This document shows positions 43,140-55,325 of a DNA stretch of 64,000 bases, one piece after another (positions within the stretch are counted from its first letter, which is position 1; each line of letters begins with the position of its first letter). Below the pieces are notes generated by a model. It was not told the origin of the DNA. It worked only from the letters and a program-made list of their open reading frames with translations, and did not search any database. The DNA is from Diploptera punctata (lineage: Eukaryota; Arthropoda; Insecta; Blattodea; Blaberidae). The stretch spans positions 62,001 through 126,000 of the forward strand of contig JASPKZ010010277.1 in NCBI GenBank assembly GCA_030220185.1. The letters are read 5' to 3'. Both the position numbers and the translations under genes were made by a program.

Positions 43140-43535
43140 GGACCAGAAAAGAAATACAGAGATAAGAAATCAATTAAATATTTTTAAATTGTCGAATAAA
43201 ATTGACAAAGACAAATAGTAAACAAATAGAGGCTGCAGAAATTGTTGAGAGGAATAACAGGATACCAAAGGACCGACAAAAAGAAAAACGAAGATATAAG
43301 AACAGAACTTAATATATTTAATCTCTGTGAAAGAATAAAATACTATCAAAATGATTACCTTCAGCACGTATTACGAATGAATGAACAGCGCATACCAAGA
43401 AGAGTGTAGAATTATAAACCAAAAGGGAGAAGGTTGTTGGGAAGACCATTGAAGAGATGGAAGGACCAATTCGACTTATATTGAGATTGGAACAGGCCAT
43501 TGGGCTTAATCCTTGTTGATGATCATGATGATGAA
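43140..43535 (+). mobile_element. RTE-type LINE tail (group S)
   Basis: Pieces EAAEIVERNNRIPKD, NEDIRTELNIFNLCERIK-like, QHVLRMNEQRIPRRV, GRRLLGRPLKRW, then GGGCTTAATCCTTGTTGATG tail. Broken by one-base indels. Confidence 0.8.
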
Positions 43536-43792
43536 ATTAATATAAATTGAATTTGGACTAGAAAAGAAGTACAGAGTTAAGAGATCAATTAAATATTTTT
43601 AAATTGACAAACAAAGACAAAATTGGCGCGAGCATCTACTTAGAATGTCAGAAGATAAACCCCCTAAAATGATTTTAAACTACAGACCTACAGGATACAC
43701 AAGTCAAGGAATACCATTTGCTAGATGGAGAGAGCAAATCTCTTGAAGTCGGAACAGGCCAGATGACCTAAGCCTTGATGTTGATGAGATGA
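43536..43792 (+). mobile_element. Second group-S tail in tandem
   Basis: Starts again with TAATATAAATTGAATTTGGAC (as at 43127) and holds a shorter, more decayed tail ending CTAAGCCTTGATGTTGATG. Confidence 0.75.
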
Positions 43793-44812
43793 TACATTCG
43801 TATATGATATATTTATAAGCACCCTGATATATATCGGAAGATCCTAGAATCGATATAACAACTATGTTAAAGCTGTTCAAAATAAAACTGGAATAAAATT
43901 AGAAGGATTATCGGTTTTATTTTAATAAACCAAGAATGATATATCCATAATGCAATAGTTCAAGTACTGGATTATTAAGTACACAGATAAAGAAATGTTA
44001 AACGGTTAGCAATGTATATGTCATGTTGAAAGTAGGTCAGGACCAGATATTTTCCAGATCATGATCATAAAATGTGTGTATTAGCTTTGTGTAGTGGAGG
44101 GAAAATAGAACAAAAACATATAAATTGCGAGGCTGCGGTCTGCAACAAAGTTTTGCAAAAGTCAGAGGGCTGTAAATAACGCTAGTTGTCAAGTGAAGTA
44201 GAACTGAATGTGCGCCTGACAACTCTCCTGTAGGCCACACATTAGACATGACTGAGTGAATCTTGATGCCCCTTGCCCTATCTTAATACAATATTCTATT
44301 GTTTTGACCTATGCTAGTATCCGTGATCATCCACTCTTTCGATGAACCCGAGACATTATACTTTAACCTGTAACTTTCAAGGGCACTCTTTTTTAGTTAA
44401 AACAAACTTTCAACATGAAATAATAGGGTCAATGTAGTCTACAGAAATAAGAAAAGTAGATAAAGAATATTATTATAATATTAATGAAATAAAATTATAC
44501 TTCTTTAAATATTTACTCTATAGGCCTATAGTCTATCATTACGTTGATTTTCGAATATTATATATTTGCAATTTTTTATTAGGTGCATTGAGAATTAGAG
44601 GACAAAACTGCAAAAACATCAAGTTCCCTTTAGATAGAAAGGAGTCTTCTTAATGTTCATTAAGAATGAATTTTTCTTATAATTACTATATTAATATCTT
44701 TCGAATATCCTAATTTTGTTGAGAAATTTTAAACATATGAAATAATACTAGTTTACCTTTGTTATTAAAAATTAGAGCGTTTTATCCCTTATTTATTGAT
44801 TAATGTAGTTGA
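43793..44812. other. No recognisable feature
   Basis: One kilobase of AT-rich sequence without gene, RNA or known repeat. Confidence 0.45.
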
Positions 44813-45000
44813 ATGGAATTTATTGCCTTTTTTTCAAAAGAAAGGAGATACATATGTATTTACATTGCGCACGGGCCTGTTTGGCCGTACGTGCATTATT
44901 TTTCCATGAACAAAAGAAAAAAAAACAAAAGTAATCATAATACTAAACAAATCCCTACATGGCTACACACGTGTCTCAGAAAAATGAATGCATATAAATA
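44813..45000 (-). mobile_element. LINE tail related to LINE-F
   Basis: Minus strand GCACGTACGGCCAAACAGGCCCGTGC has the same position and fold as the LINE-F tail hairpin, followed by TGTAAATACATATG. The ORF is absent. Confidence 0.5.
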
Positions 45001-45128
45001 ATATCTACAACTACATACACATTAATGCACATCTACACTCATCCATGAAAAGACCATGTGTGTAGATATAAAAAAGTCTCATTCTGTATATTAATAATTA
45101 AAAAAGTGCTATAAAACAAATTAGGAAG

Positions 45129-45137
45129 AGAGAGAGG

Positions 45138-45188
<51 letters not shown>

Positions 45189-45230
45189 AGAGAAACACAC
45201 ACACGTATATATACACACACACACATACAC
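45129..45230. repeat. (GA)n(G)n(CA)n compound microsatellite
   Basis: GATA/GA run, then a G run, then CA repeats. Confidence 0.95.
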
Positions 45231-45419
45231 ACGCGGGCGTTCATACCCCCCCCCCTCCCCGATCCTGCAGACATCAAATGCACTGTCAGGCTATTCAACT
45301 TATCAAGACTACTTTTTACATAATATAATTGAAGATCGAAAACAAAGACTATATTAATATTCTTATTATTTATAATACGTGTATCCTTCCTAGGTTGCGA
45401 AATTTCATACACAGCGGAA

Positions 45420-45905
45420 ACAGAAATAAATAACAAACTAAATAATACGTTTAATTATACAACAGGAACACTAAAAAGAAATTTGAAAAATAAAGCCGGG
45501 AAAGACCCTATAATGAAATTATACAAGACAATGGCAGTGCCTATTATTACTTATGGATTCGAAACATGGACAGTGACAACACAACAATCTGCCGGGATAC
45601 AAGCTGCTGAAATGAGATTCCTCAGGCCAATAGCGGGATATCAAAGAACAGACAAAACACATAACACAGAAATAAGACAACAACTCAAAGTAGAGGAATT
45701 AAACACAACAGTAGATAAATACAGAACAAACTGGAAAGAACACTTGGCAAGGATGACTGAGAATAGAATACCAAAAGCAGCATACAACTATTCACCACGA
45801 GGAAGAAGAAGTTTGGGAAGACCAAGGAAAAGATGGAAAGAACAGAAATTTGGAGCCGGAACAGGCTAGAAAATAAGCCTAAACCGTGAAGAAGAAAGAA
45901 GATGT
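45420..45905 (+). mobile_element. RTE-type LINE tail (group T), open frame
   Basis: The frame 45483-45869 is open for 128 codons: AVPIITYGFETWTVTTQQ, AAEMRFLRPIAGYQRTD, HLARMTENRIPKAAYNYSP, RGRRSLGRPRKRWKEQ. It ends in AAGCCTAAACCGTGAAG and a (GAA)n tail. It is the thumb and C-terminal part of a reverse transcriptase with no palm, so not functional alone. Confidence 0.85.
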
Positions 45906-45909
45906 TTCC

Positions 45910-46050
45910 TTATTGATCTCCAATTTTACTTAATGTAAGCAGTATATCTGAACTTAATAAAGAGTTCTGAAGGCTGCAACTGAAGATGGCCGAATGATCA
46001 AAATGTTAATGAGAATAAATAGACTTTATTATACGTTTGTAAGTTTTGAA
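45910..46050 (+). repeat. Possible Penelope-like 3' end
   Basis: GCAACTGAAGATGGCCGAATGATCAAAATG at 45975-46004 has the CTGAAGATG-hairpin-(A)AAA form found at Penelope-like ends. No coding part is present. Confidence 0.4.
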
Positions 46051-46082
46051 AATTTATAAATATGATTGATTGTGTTTTTAAT

Positions 46083-46915
46083 AAGCTGTTAGTTTGTGCT
46101 GATGATGTAGAACTATAGCGAGGAGATACTAAAGGCCAACACGCACACACTATTGAGTAATGCTAAGAAATTGGGACTGGAAGTAAATACCAATAAAACT
46201 AAATCTATGGTCACGCATAGAAATACACTATACAATTAAAATGGACAACTAATGACAGATGAGGGAAATTTTGAGGAAGTGCTGAATTCAAATACCTAGG
46301 AACAATAATCAAAAATAGGAATGAGATGCACAAAGAAATTAAACATAGGCTCAATTCTGGAAATACGTGCTATTATGCATTACAGAGACTCTTGACTTCC
46401 CAACTCCTTTCAAAAAACGTAAAAATGAAAATATGTAAAACTATTATTCTACCAGTTATATTATATGGATGAGAAACATGGACTCTTTCTTTAAGTGAGG
46501 AAAGGAGATTACAATAATTTGAGAAGAAAGTTCTTAGGAAAATTTTTGGACCAAAGAGATATGAACAGACAGGTGAATGGAGAAGACATCATAACAGTGA
46601 ACTACATGGTCTTTATAGGAAACCGTATGTAATAAGAACAGTTAAGTCTCGTAGACTTCGATGGGCAGGACACGTGACACGAATGGGGAATGAAAGACGT
46701 GCATGGAACCTTCTTGTAGGAAAACCAGAAGGAAAACGTCCAGTTCGTAGACCAAGAATGAGGTGGGAGAATAACATTAACTATGATTTGAGGGAAGTAG
46801 ATTATACAGGGAATGATTTGAAAACATTAGCTCAGGATAGGGATGAATGGAGAGCTTATGTCCGCGCGGCAATGACCCTACGGGTTCGATAGTGCCAGTG
46901 AGTTAGTTAGTTAGT
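46083..46915 (+). mobile_element. LINE-R, longest copy in the window
   Basis: Begins near the catalytic box (LLVCADDVELYSEE), then LGLEVNTNKTKSM, MHKEIKHRLNSG, the thumb, and the C-terminal open frame 46674-46892 with GKRPVRRPRMRWENN. The tail is GTTAGTTAGTTAG. Upstream RT and endonuclease are lost, and several stops interrupt the middle. Confidence 0.88.
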
Positions 46916-48008
46916 TAGATTGATTATATTTTAAGAAGTTAAAAAACATGAAATTAGGTAATAAAATGAAGATCAAACAATTTGGAGATTTTAAATTTTG
47001 CCAGCATATAGTATATTAAGTATGAAATAAATGTAAAGAATAAATGACCGTGCCAGAGAAAACGCCCCTTAAAAAGTAAACCAAATATGTAATTTGTGTT
47101 TATAGGTATTTTAATTTGTCAAGAAAATCTGTTCATTTTTTAAAAAAAAGAGAATGAGCTTCATAAGTTGAAACATACCGTTCTTATAAAAGTAATTGAG
47201 TTTACTATTTGAAAATTTAAAATTCCGGGAAATTATATTTTAAACTCATTGGAGATTTACGGCTCTAAAACTGATTAATTTTCCAAGAATATATTTTCTG
47301 TTTGAAGGATTTACGTTCAGTTTGTAAGTAATGATCAATTATCATTTATTAATATTTTATGGTGAAAATAAACACTTACTTATTATAGTATTAGGATTAG
47401 AATTTGGTTATTTTTATCATTCTATGGGAACAAAAGTAACGATTATCGAAATATGTTTTAATTTATTTCCTAAACATTTAATTTAGAAGTTCCATACATT
47501 TCATTCTTTTTACTACTTTTCCTTTCAGTTTAATCATTGACCCATTCGGCTCGCCTAAACGGCTCTACTCTGTTGATAATATTGAGCACATGGTCACAGA
47601 AGAACTTTGACCTAGATTTGAAGAAAATAAAATGAAGGGAATGACAATAAAGATTCATAAAGTTTTACAACTGTCTTCGTAAAATTGACGTTATGTGCTG
47701 TACCATATCATCTGGCATCAACGTGCACTCAAAATCTCACTGCCCATCGTTGGAGTCGTTGCAGCCATTTATCGAAACCATTGCGGTACTCTGACAGAAG
47801 TATTATCCGCAGAGTTGAATGTACAGCTTTGATAGGTCACGGATCCGATTAAAGGATTTTCCAGCAATGACAGATGCCACTCTAGGGAACAGTGAGAAGT
47901 TACGTGGTGCAAAATCATAGGGTGGATAGTCAAGAACTTGAAATTTTGAATCTTCAGTTTATCCAACTTTCTAGTGATTTACTCGTATTTGAAGAGGTAT
48001 TGAGGTAC
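46916..48008. other. No recognisable feature
   Basis: Unassigned AT-rich sequence. The open frame 47769-47966 (minus) includes NFKFLTIHPMILHHVTSHCS, which vaguely resembles mariner-group 'DYPPYDFAPCDF' text in another frame, but I cannot support it. Confidence 0.35.
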
Positions 48009-48659
48009 AAAATATCATAAGTAATGCCACGAGTGATTTCCAATTTATCTAGAGGATTTGGAAATCAAGAGCGGCATTTGTTAGGATATTTAACGAATAA
48101 AATTAAGCTGTTTACTCAAATCATTATTTGAATACAGTTATTTTAAAATATTCATATATTTAATGTCAACGACGAATTTGAAAACAAATGAGAAATGTTT
48201 GGTTATATTTAATTTGTTTATCCACTGCAACTAGATCATATTATTTATTGCCAAATAGGATCGCAATACTCTAAGTATGCACCCTAGTGGAGAAAAATTA
48301 AACACATCAAACTGTTATATTATAACAAACATTATAGGTTATTAATTATTGTTTTTAGAAAAGAACTTAGTAAAACCTTTATTTAAAAACACAATTATTA
48401 TACACACCATTATTAAATGTGTAGTTCGAAGGAAATCTATTCATTATTTGCTATATTCAACATATTTGTTGGAGAGTTGGTCACTGCAAAATAATGTTCT
48501 GACCTGTTCAGAATATTAAAAAAGGAGGAGCTTTCTATCTTTTGGTAAATAGAATTCGATAAATTTCTAGGTGAAACACGACTGTCATTGGTTGTAAAAC
48601 AAAATTAATTGAAACGTGATTGATCTTTGACTCCCATTTGGGGCATGAGTTAAATAGTC
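48009..48659 (+). repeat. Repeat G, copy 4
   Basis: Hairpin start AATGCCACGAGTGATTTCC..GGAAATCAAGAG-GGCATT, to GGGGCATGAGTTAAATAGTC. Confidence 0.85.
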
Positions 48660-48889
48660 TTTTAAATTTACTGTTTTTGGACGTCGTTTCCTCGGTACAC
48701 TGAATGAAGATTCCATAAATTTCTTCTTTTATTTTTCTACCATCTGGAATGAAGTGAACTGTCATTGATCCTTGCTAGTTTAAGAAAATTATGAAAAGAC
48801 GCATTGAAGATCGAAAATCTTATCGAACGACAAATGATCTCAGTTTATTTTTATTAAACCATACAAGTTATCATATTTGGTGTACTAGT

Positions 48890-49905
48890 AGAAGAATGAA
48901 CATTCGTCAGGAGATGAAGATTATAGTAAGTGGGGGTGGATTATAATACAATTTGTCTTTTATCAGTTCGTTCGAAGATTCCGTCCATCTTCTGCATTGT
49001 TTGTAATGGTATCGCTCGCATTTTTGTTCACACATCTTGCATTCACACGAGTCACTCGGTTGGTGGAATTTCGTATTTTTGCACATTTTATGGCGATATC
49101 CATGTGTTGTCAGGCCTATGATTGCGTGCCTTTGTGGTTGGCTGCTTCCGGTCCACTCCCTGTTCACCATGGCGTCTGAGGTGTAGAACTCTTCGTCGAT
49201 CTCTTTTTCCTTCTGTTTCTTTTTTCGGTGACTTTTTTACATGGCTCCGTTGCTAGCAATAGTATCCTTTGTATCAGGTCCTCTAGGAAGTAGGTTTCGC
49301 TAACTAGCGTATAGGCCATTCTTTTTGGCGCGTGTTTACTTGTACCTAATGCCTTTTTTATGTATCTAACTTTCACTTTTTCTCCACAAATAAAAGGATT
49401 GATGAGGCCAATGCTTGGATTAAGAAATATTTTAGGGAGGCCTCTGTTAACCTCTCCAAATCGCTGGTCGATAGTTTCTGCCATATCAGTTCTATCCCGT
49501 AGGTGGTGATCGGGTTGATCACTGATACGAACAATTTCATGGCTGTGTCTAATTTTAATGCTGTAATGTCTTTGATATTGCACATAGCTATAATAGCTGC
49601 TGCTGCTTTCTCCTACACATGTGCGCTGAAAGACTTTGTTGTTGGCTGCAGTGTTATGCCTAAGTATTTGAATTTGTTCACCATTCTTATCGGTTCTTCT
49701 GCTACTTTTAGATTATCACTTGCCGCACTTCTTCCCTCTTTCCGGAAAACCATTTGTACGGTCTTGTTGCTGTTTGTCGTGTGAACTCATTTTCTGTAAT
49801 CCATCGTTGCATTGCGTCTATGCCTAGTTTTAAATCTTCTTTGTTTTCTGCCCCAATGGCCATGTCGTCCGCATACATTACCGGACCTTTCGAGTGCCAC
49901 TTACC
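48890..49905 (-). mobile_element. LINE with YADD box and Cys-rich end (group Y)
   Basis: The minus strand starts just before the catalytic box (GPVMYADDMAIGAENKEDL at about 49845-49895), followed by WITENE, then PITTYGIELIWQKLSTSDLE (49373-49585 frame) and, shifted, GTSKHAPKRMAYTL. The Cys/His-rich end (CECKMCEQKCERYHYKQC) is in the frame 48907-49170. This is the C-terminal third of a LINE reverse transcriptase, broken by frameshifts and cut 5' at the YADD box. Clade not assignable. Confidence 0.75.
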
Positions 49906-50019
49906 TACTTATTATTATTACAATACAATTTTAATTAAATCAATTAATTTGCATGTATATGTGAAACGTTTTGGGTCATTTGGTGGAATCATTTTTCTTG
50001 CACTTGTATTGTCTTCATC

Positions 50020-50309
50020 CCGTAGGTATTATATTATTTTATTTAGAGCCCCATTACCACCCCCGGGTTACCTTGGGCATAATACGCTTATCCCCGGGTC
50101 TGCTCTATGTTCCTATCTATATCTAATCTTTACTGAAATACATAATACGTATACAATTCGGGTATTTGAAAGTGTGTTGTTACATACAATAAAAATAAAG
50201 TGTGTTTTGTTTGTTTGTGTATGTGTGTTAATGTGAGTCTATGTGACTGTGTGTTTTGGTGCTTGTTTGTGTATATGTGTATGTTGTGTGTGTGTGTGTG
50301 TGCGCGCGC

Positions 50310-50397
<88 letters not shown>

Positions 50398-50700
50398 ATT
50401 CATGACGTTTTAACGCCTCTCTTGTCTCCGCTGGTCTTCGTCTCTTCTTAATCCCAAGACTCTTCCCGTGTTCTTGGTGAGGGATTTGAAGCCTTCCTTC
50501 CCGGTCCAGAATTCTAAGGCGGGCGGCCATTCTCCAGCTCCTGCCTGAAGACACTGTACTTGGTACATTGATAGAGCACGCGGACTACGTCGTCCTCTCC
50601 AAGGTTGAAACAATCGTAGAGAGTAGAGTCGGCACGTCATCTTTCGTGCAGTTTGGAGCGGAACAGTCAATGACATGAGAGGATCTGTGTGGTGTATATG
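50020..50700 (-). mobile_element. LINE-Z 3' end with internal (TAC)n
   Basis: The coding end at about 50540-50690 (minus) reads FNLGEDDVVRVLYQCTKYS, equivalent to DTVQHVLYECIKYE in the copy at 26235. The frame then changes to WPPALEFWTGKEG (50410-50676). Between the stop and the conserved end (CCCGGGGATAAG..GGTGGTAATGGGGCTC, 50040-50100) lies a TAC-repeat array (50312-50398). Confidence 0.75.
50312..50398. repeat. (TAG)n microsatellite inside LINE-Z UTR
   Basis: Nearly pure TAG on the plus strand. Confidence 0.95.
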
Positions 50701-50779
50701 TAAAGAGTAGAATGTAGGCTTATTAAATTTTAGTTTAAAACATTAAGTGAACATAATTTTTCGCCTTTCTTTTTAATCC

Positions 50780-53317
50780 GCCATTATCTTCCTAGACCTC
50801 CTCACTGCCATAGTGCATTACTGGCCTGACCATCGCTCCATACATTTTTTCTAATGTGCTGACTGGAATATCAGGCACTCGACCCAGAATACCGAGTACA
50901 CTGTTGTCCCCTCCCTTTAAATAATACTATATCAATATGTTTTTTCCACTTTCCGTTCATTTTCAACGTCGTACCAAGATATTCAAAATGTTTCACGTTT
51001 TGAAGTACTTGATCTCTGTATTTCCATTCCTCTGCTCTACCATAAACCGTCCCATTTTTAAAGGTCATTGTTTTTGTCTTACTAACATTTACAGTCAATC
51101 CCCAATTCCTACAGTATATTTCCAGTAGGTCAAGACCTCTTTGCAATCCCTTGATTGTCTTGGAACAGATAATTAAATCATCTGCATACAACAGGACTGG
51201 GACTTTAACATTTCTTATCTCCGGAGCCTCAATTTCTCCTTCTAGCATTACGTCTACAATATCATCAACGAATAGATTAAATAGCATTGGTGATAAAATG
51301 CAACCTTGTCTCACTCCCCGATTGGCTTCACTGCTCTCTGTAATGTGCCCTTGGTCTACTTTTATACAAAATTTAACATATTTATAAATTGACATTAAAG
51401 CATGTATCATTTTATGAGACAATCCTTTCCGATTTAATTTTTCCCAAAGTGCGCTTCGGTCCACAGTATCAAATGCCATCTTAAAATCAATGAATGCACA
51501 AAATAATTTACCCCCCTTCATTTTCAGATTGTCATCAATTAATGTTCTCAGAACAAATACGTTGTCCACCGTGGAGTACCCTTCTCTAAGACCTGCCTGA
51601 TATTTTGAGAGCCTATTGTTCTCTTTAGCCCATTGTCTTATTCGTTCGTAAAGTACTTTACAATATATTTTTCCGAACACTGACAAGAGACAAATTCCCC
51701 TGTAACTTTCTGGTATCTGTGCCCCACCTTTCCCTTTGTATAGCGGTTGGATGACACCTGTCGCCCAGGCTTCCGGATAATCTCCTCCATTAAAAAGTTT
51801 GTTGAACGCAGTTTTCAAAACGTCTAATAATTTATTGGATGATATAATATTTTTCAAGAATTCCCCTGGTATTCCATCAATTCCAGGTGCTTTACCATTC
51901 TTTAAACATTTAATGGAAGAAACCACTTCATTTTTCGAAATATCCTGATCCAGTAATTGAATATGAATTGGGTCAGGGATCTCAACTATATTTCCTTGAT
52001 TATATATTAACCTCTCATTTCCCAGCACCCTATCAAAGTAACTTCTCCATTCCCCGGGCGTTATTCTTGTACGATTCATGGGCTTTACTTTGAGTTCCCT
52101 TAACGCTTTCCATATGTCCGCAATGTTCCCACTTTCAGTCGCGACTCTCATTTCTTCGGATTTCTTATTTTGCCATGCTAGTTTTGTTTCTCCCAATAAT
52201 TCTTTATATTCTTTTCTCTCTTGCGCATACTTTTTTCTGCTTTCATCTGTGCTTTCTTTTCTAAACTTTAAAATAATACTTTCGACAAACTTCTTCTTCT
52301 TTCTACATGCATTATTGTACCACCCTTTGTCCTTCTGGTTCATTGCGTATTTAACCTTGAATTTTTCCCCTGCTTTTTGAAAAGATTCTGTCAAAGTTTT
52401 AATAATTTCCTCCCCGCTAAGATCATTTAATTGCAGATCCTGTATTAGCGTTTCCAAACTCCTGATAAATTCATCTCTCCGATCCTCGATCCACCTGAAA
52501 CGTGTAATTGGCCGCAATATTGGTGCCACCTCATCATTAACTGTCTCACTAATACCTTTCATATTTAAAATAAGTTTGTTTGGTGTGATTCGATTCTGGA
52601 AACTATACAGAAATTACTTAGGACTGGAATCATGTATTGTGTGCATAATGAATAATCGATTACGCTACTTCCATTTTTATTAATAAATGTCAGTTCTCCA
52701 TTTTTATCTTCCCCATATTTCCCATTCAGAATTTCAAGTTCAAATGCATCGCAAAAAGCTAACAATTGGTTTCCTTCTGAATTTAAAATCTTATCTTTGC
52801 TTCTCCTACCCTCACCTCGTGTTTCATTATCATCCGATTTTATAGTGATATTTTCCTCCCCAATCCTACAGTTAAAGTCCCCTAAAATTATTATTCCCGC
52901 TTCCGGAAACCTATCTTTTATTTCTGCCAACGAGTCAGACAATTCAACGAAAAAATTTGGATTCGCATACCTGGAATTTAGTGGTTGGCGGTAAATAGAC
53001 AACAGACACATTTCTGCGCTTCCTGTATGGTAATATATACAAATTGCCTCTTTTAAAGCAATATTTACCTTTTTAATATATGGGTCTAAGTTAGCTTTAT
53101 ATAAAATGGCAACACCGCCTGGATATCTACCTCTCTTTCCTCTCTTTTGATTACCCTTAAAATAACCTTTCATATTACATAGATTTACGCATTCATTAGC
53201 TTTTAACCATGTTTCTCCTAGAGCTAATATATCAAAAGTCTCAATAAACTCTACACATCTGTCCATTGAAAGTTTTTGCTTTAACCCTTCGATATTCCAT
53301 GAACCGACTGTCAACAA
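50780..53317 (-). pseudogene. LINE-K ORF2: endonuclease plus reverse transcriptase, frameshifted
   Basis: The endonuclease part (250 residues from 53317) has VGSWNIEGL, GETWLK, GDFNCRIGEE and ends at VSRIESH. A one-base shift near 52570 puts the rest in another frame. The RT part (563 residues) has KAPGIDGIPGEFLK, YRGICLLSVFGKIYCK, GYSTVDN, CAFIDFKMAFDTVDR, VRQGCILSPMLFN, VLLYADDLIIC (near 51185) and LTVNVSKTK. A second shift near 50930 separates DIPVSTLEKMYGAMV. The protein would act as endonuclease and RT for target-primed insertion. All catalytic motifs are present, so only a few indels disable it. The clade (CR1/L2-like or another) is not settled from sequence alone. Confidence 0.88.
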
Positions 53318-53455
53318 ACCCTATTGTGTTCCCTTGTCATTAGTCTTACCTGTATTTTTCGAACTTCCCCCTCTCAATAGTTCCTTTTCTGCGGGTAAAT
53401 TCAGAAGTCTTAGTGATTTTCTTGTTGGAGTTCTTGTGTCCGCCGGTCGTTCACC

Positions 53456-54166
53456 TCATAGAGGTGGGGTATGCTTTTTGCGTTCGGCCGTTTTGTGCTG
53501 TATGTTTGCTGGATTCCTGGGAGTTAGTATCGTAGTACTCCCTATCTCTTTCTCTCGCGTAGAATTTTCTCCCTCCTCTGCTGTAAGGAGACCACCTGCT
53601 GTTGAAGCGTCCCCTGTAGGTTTTGGGGACTCGCTGTCAATTACCTCTTCAAATTCATTTTCAGAGTTGTCCATATTTTTTAGTTGTTCCCTGCTCCAGA
53701 TTCGTCCATTTATAATCAATTTATTAAATTGCATGATTGCATGGCAGCCCTGCCTCCTCGCCTCGAGCATGTGTCGCTTAAGAAAGTCCCTTTCGCGGCG
53801 CACCTTCTCACTAAAGTCTTCGGCAATATTGATACCGGTCCCTTTAAAATATTTACTGTCTCTAAGGATCCAACATTTTATTTTGTAGTGTGATAATTTG
53901 CATACAATCGGTATCTTTCCACTATTCCAACGACCTACTCTGTGCGCTCTTTCAATATCACTGTCCACCAAATCAATCCCGATTTGCGCCACTACTCTTT
54001 TAACTATAAGTTCAGTTTCCTCCCAGCTCTCCCTGTCTTCTTCATGCACTCCATATATCACAATATTATTACGGCGACTCTTGTTTTCGAGATAGTCTAA
54101 TTTAGATTCCAGCCATTTCAATCTGTCCTCCATCCGATGCACGAATTTTTTCCCCCACGTTGCACT
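53456..54166 (-). pseudogene. LINE-K ORF1: RNA-binding protein, 5' truncated
   Basis: About 235 residues starting inside the protein. WLESKLDYLENKSRRNN is the end of a coiled coil. NNIVIYGVHE begins an RRM-like fold, with IERAHRVGRW and CKLSHYKIKCWILRDSKYF following, and a conserved basic block RRERDFLKRHMLEARR. The acidic, low-complexity tail ends at 53456. Such ORF1 proteins bind element RNA. The first residues of the open frame (from 54196) come from the adjoining Penelope-like tail, so the apparent start is artificial. Confidence 0.82.
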
Positions 54167-54226
54167 ATGGACACATAGCCCGGAATCACTTAACATTATG
54201 ATTACCGGCCGTGAAAACCTGCATTC
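54167..54226 (+). mobile_element. Penelope-like 3' terminal fragment
   Basis: CCCGGAATCACTTAACATTATG and ACCGGCCGTGAAAACCTGC match the outer end of the element at 8376-9157 (9098-9155). It sits at the 5' border of LINE-K. Confidence 0.82.
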
Positions 54227-54712
54227 ATAACTAACTCTAACTAACTCACTGGCACTATCGAACCCGTAGGTTCATGGCCGCGCGGACATAAGCTCTCCAT
54301 ACATCCCTATCCCGAGCCAATCTTTTCCAATCATCAACTGTATAATCTACTTCCCTCAAATCATAGTTAATGCCATTCTGCCACTCATTCTTGGTCTACA
54401 AACTGGACATTTCCCTGTGGTTTTCCTACAAGAAACTTCCATGCACGTCTTTCATTCCCCATTCTTGCCACATGTCCTGCCATTCGGAGTCTATCAGACT
54501 TAACTGTTCTCATTATATCTGGCTTCCTATAAAGACCATGTAATTCAATGTTATGCAGTCTTCTCCATTCACCTGTCTGTTCATCTCTCTTTGGTCCAAA
54601 AATTTTCCTAAGAACTTTATTCTCAAATACTCGTAATTTCTTTTCCTTCCTTAAAGTAAGAGTCCATGTTTCGCATCCATATAATATAGCTGGTAGAATA
54701 ATAGTTTGCCTG
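54227..54712 (-). mobile_element. LINE-R 3' portion
   Basis: Tail GTTAGAGTTAGTTA (54227-54246) and the whole C-terminal segment back to the thumb (AAGTAAGAGTCCATGTTTCG). Many indels. Confidence 0.85.
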
Positions 54713-54756
54713 CATTAATCTGTTATTTAATTAACTTATTTTCTGTATATTTTATC

Positions 54757-54757
54757 A

Positions 54758-54807
<50 letters not shown>

Positions 54808-54959
54808 TGACAGACAGACAGACAGACTGACAGACAGACAGACAGGGATAGAGGGAGACAGAGAGATAAAGAGAGAGAGAGACAGGGATAGAGAGATAGA
54901 TAGATAGATAGATAGAGAGAGAGAGGGAGAGAGAGATTGGGACAGAAAGAGAAAGACAG

Positions 54960-54996
<37 letters not shown>
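54757..54996. repeat. (GA)n/(GACA)n/(GATA)n compound microsatellite
   Basis: About 240 bp of GA, GACA and GATA repeats. The long frames here are composed of S and L repeats and are not genes. Confidence 0.95.
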
Positions 54997-54998
<2 letters not shown>

Positions 54999-55137
54999 TG
55001 CCGTCTCTCTGCAGAACTTGAGCTCCGTTACCACACACTTATCGTTCAGGACAAACGAAGTTTAAGAGGAAGTTGAACATTTGAAGTGAGTTGGTCACTG
55101 TTTTGCACTATATAGATAATAATCATAGACACAAATA

Positions 55138-55325
55138 TTAACTAACTCACTGACTCTATAGAACTCGGAGGTCATGGCGGCGCGGACATAAACTCTCCAT
55201 CTATCCCTATCCTGAGCTAACGTTTTCCAATCATTCCCTGTACATTCTATTTATCTCAAATCACGGTTAATATTATTCTTGGTCTACCAACTGGGTGTTT
55301 TCCCTCAGGTTTTCCTAAGAAGCAG
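55138..55325 (-). mobile_element. LINE-R 3' fragment
   Basis: TTAGTTAATA tail and the C-terminal block, with a deletion in RMRWENN. Confidence 0.8.

Larger units (their letters stand above)
50705..54166 (-). mobile_element. Two-ORF LINE (LINE-K)
   Basis: Minus strand, ORF1 (53456-about 54166), a 138-base gap, then ORF2 (endonuclease 52565-53317, reverse transcriptase 50871-52562). It is cut at both ends: the 5' end of ORF1 abuts a Penelope-like tail and the 3' end stops shortly after the thumb (RPVMHYGSE at about 50790). One frameshift lies between endonuclease and RT and another near 50930. Confidence 0.88.

Noticed and set aside
48930..49179. Plus-strand frames with membrane-like segments
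   Set aside because: They are antisense shadows of the LINE group-Y cysteine-rich end.
50228..50554. 108-codon frame with a long threonine run (minus)
   Set aside because: It is a TAG microsatellite read through in one frame, lying in a LINE-Z UTR.
54167..54196. ATG at 54196 as start of LINE-K ORF1
   Set aside because: The first residues are encoded by the Penelope-like tail, not by the LINE.
54723..55038. Two overlapping frames rich in S, L, C and V (minus)
   Set aside because: They are translations of GA/GACA/GATA repeats, not a signal peptide or membrane protein.
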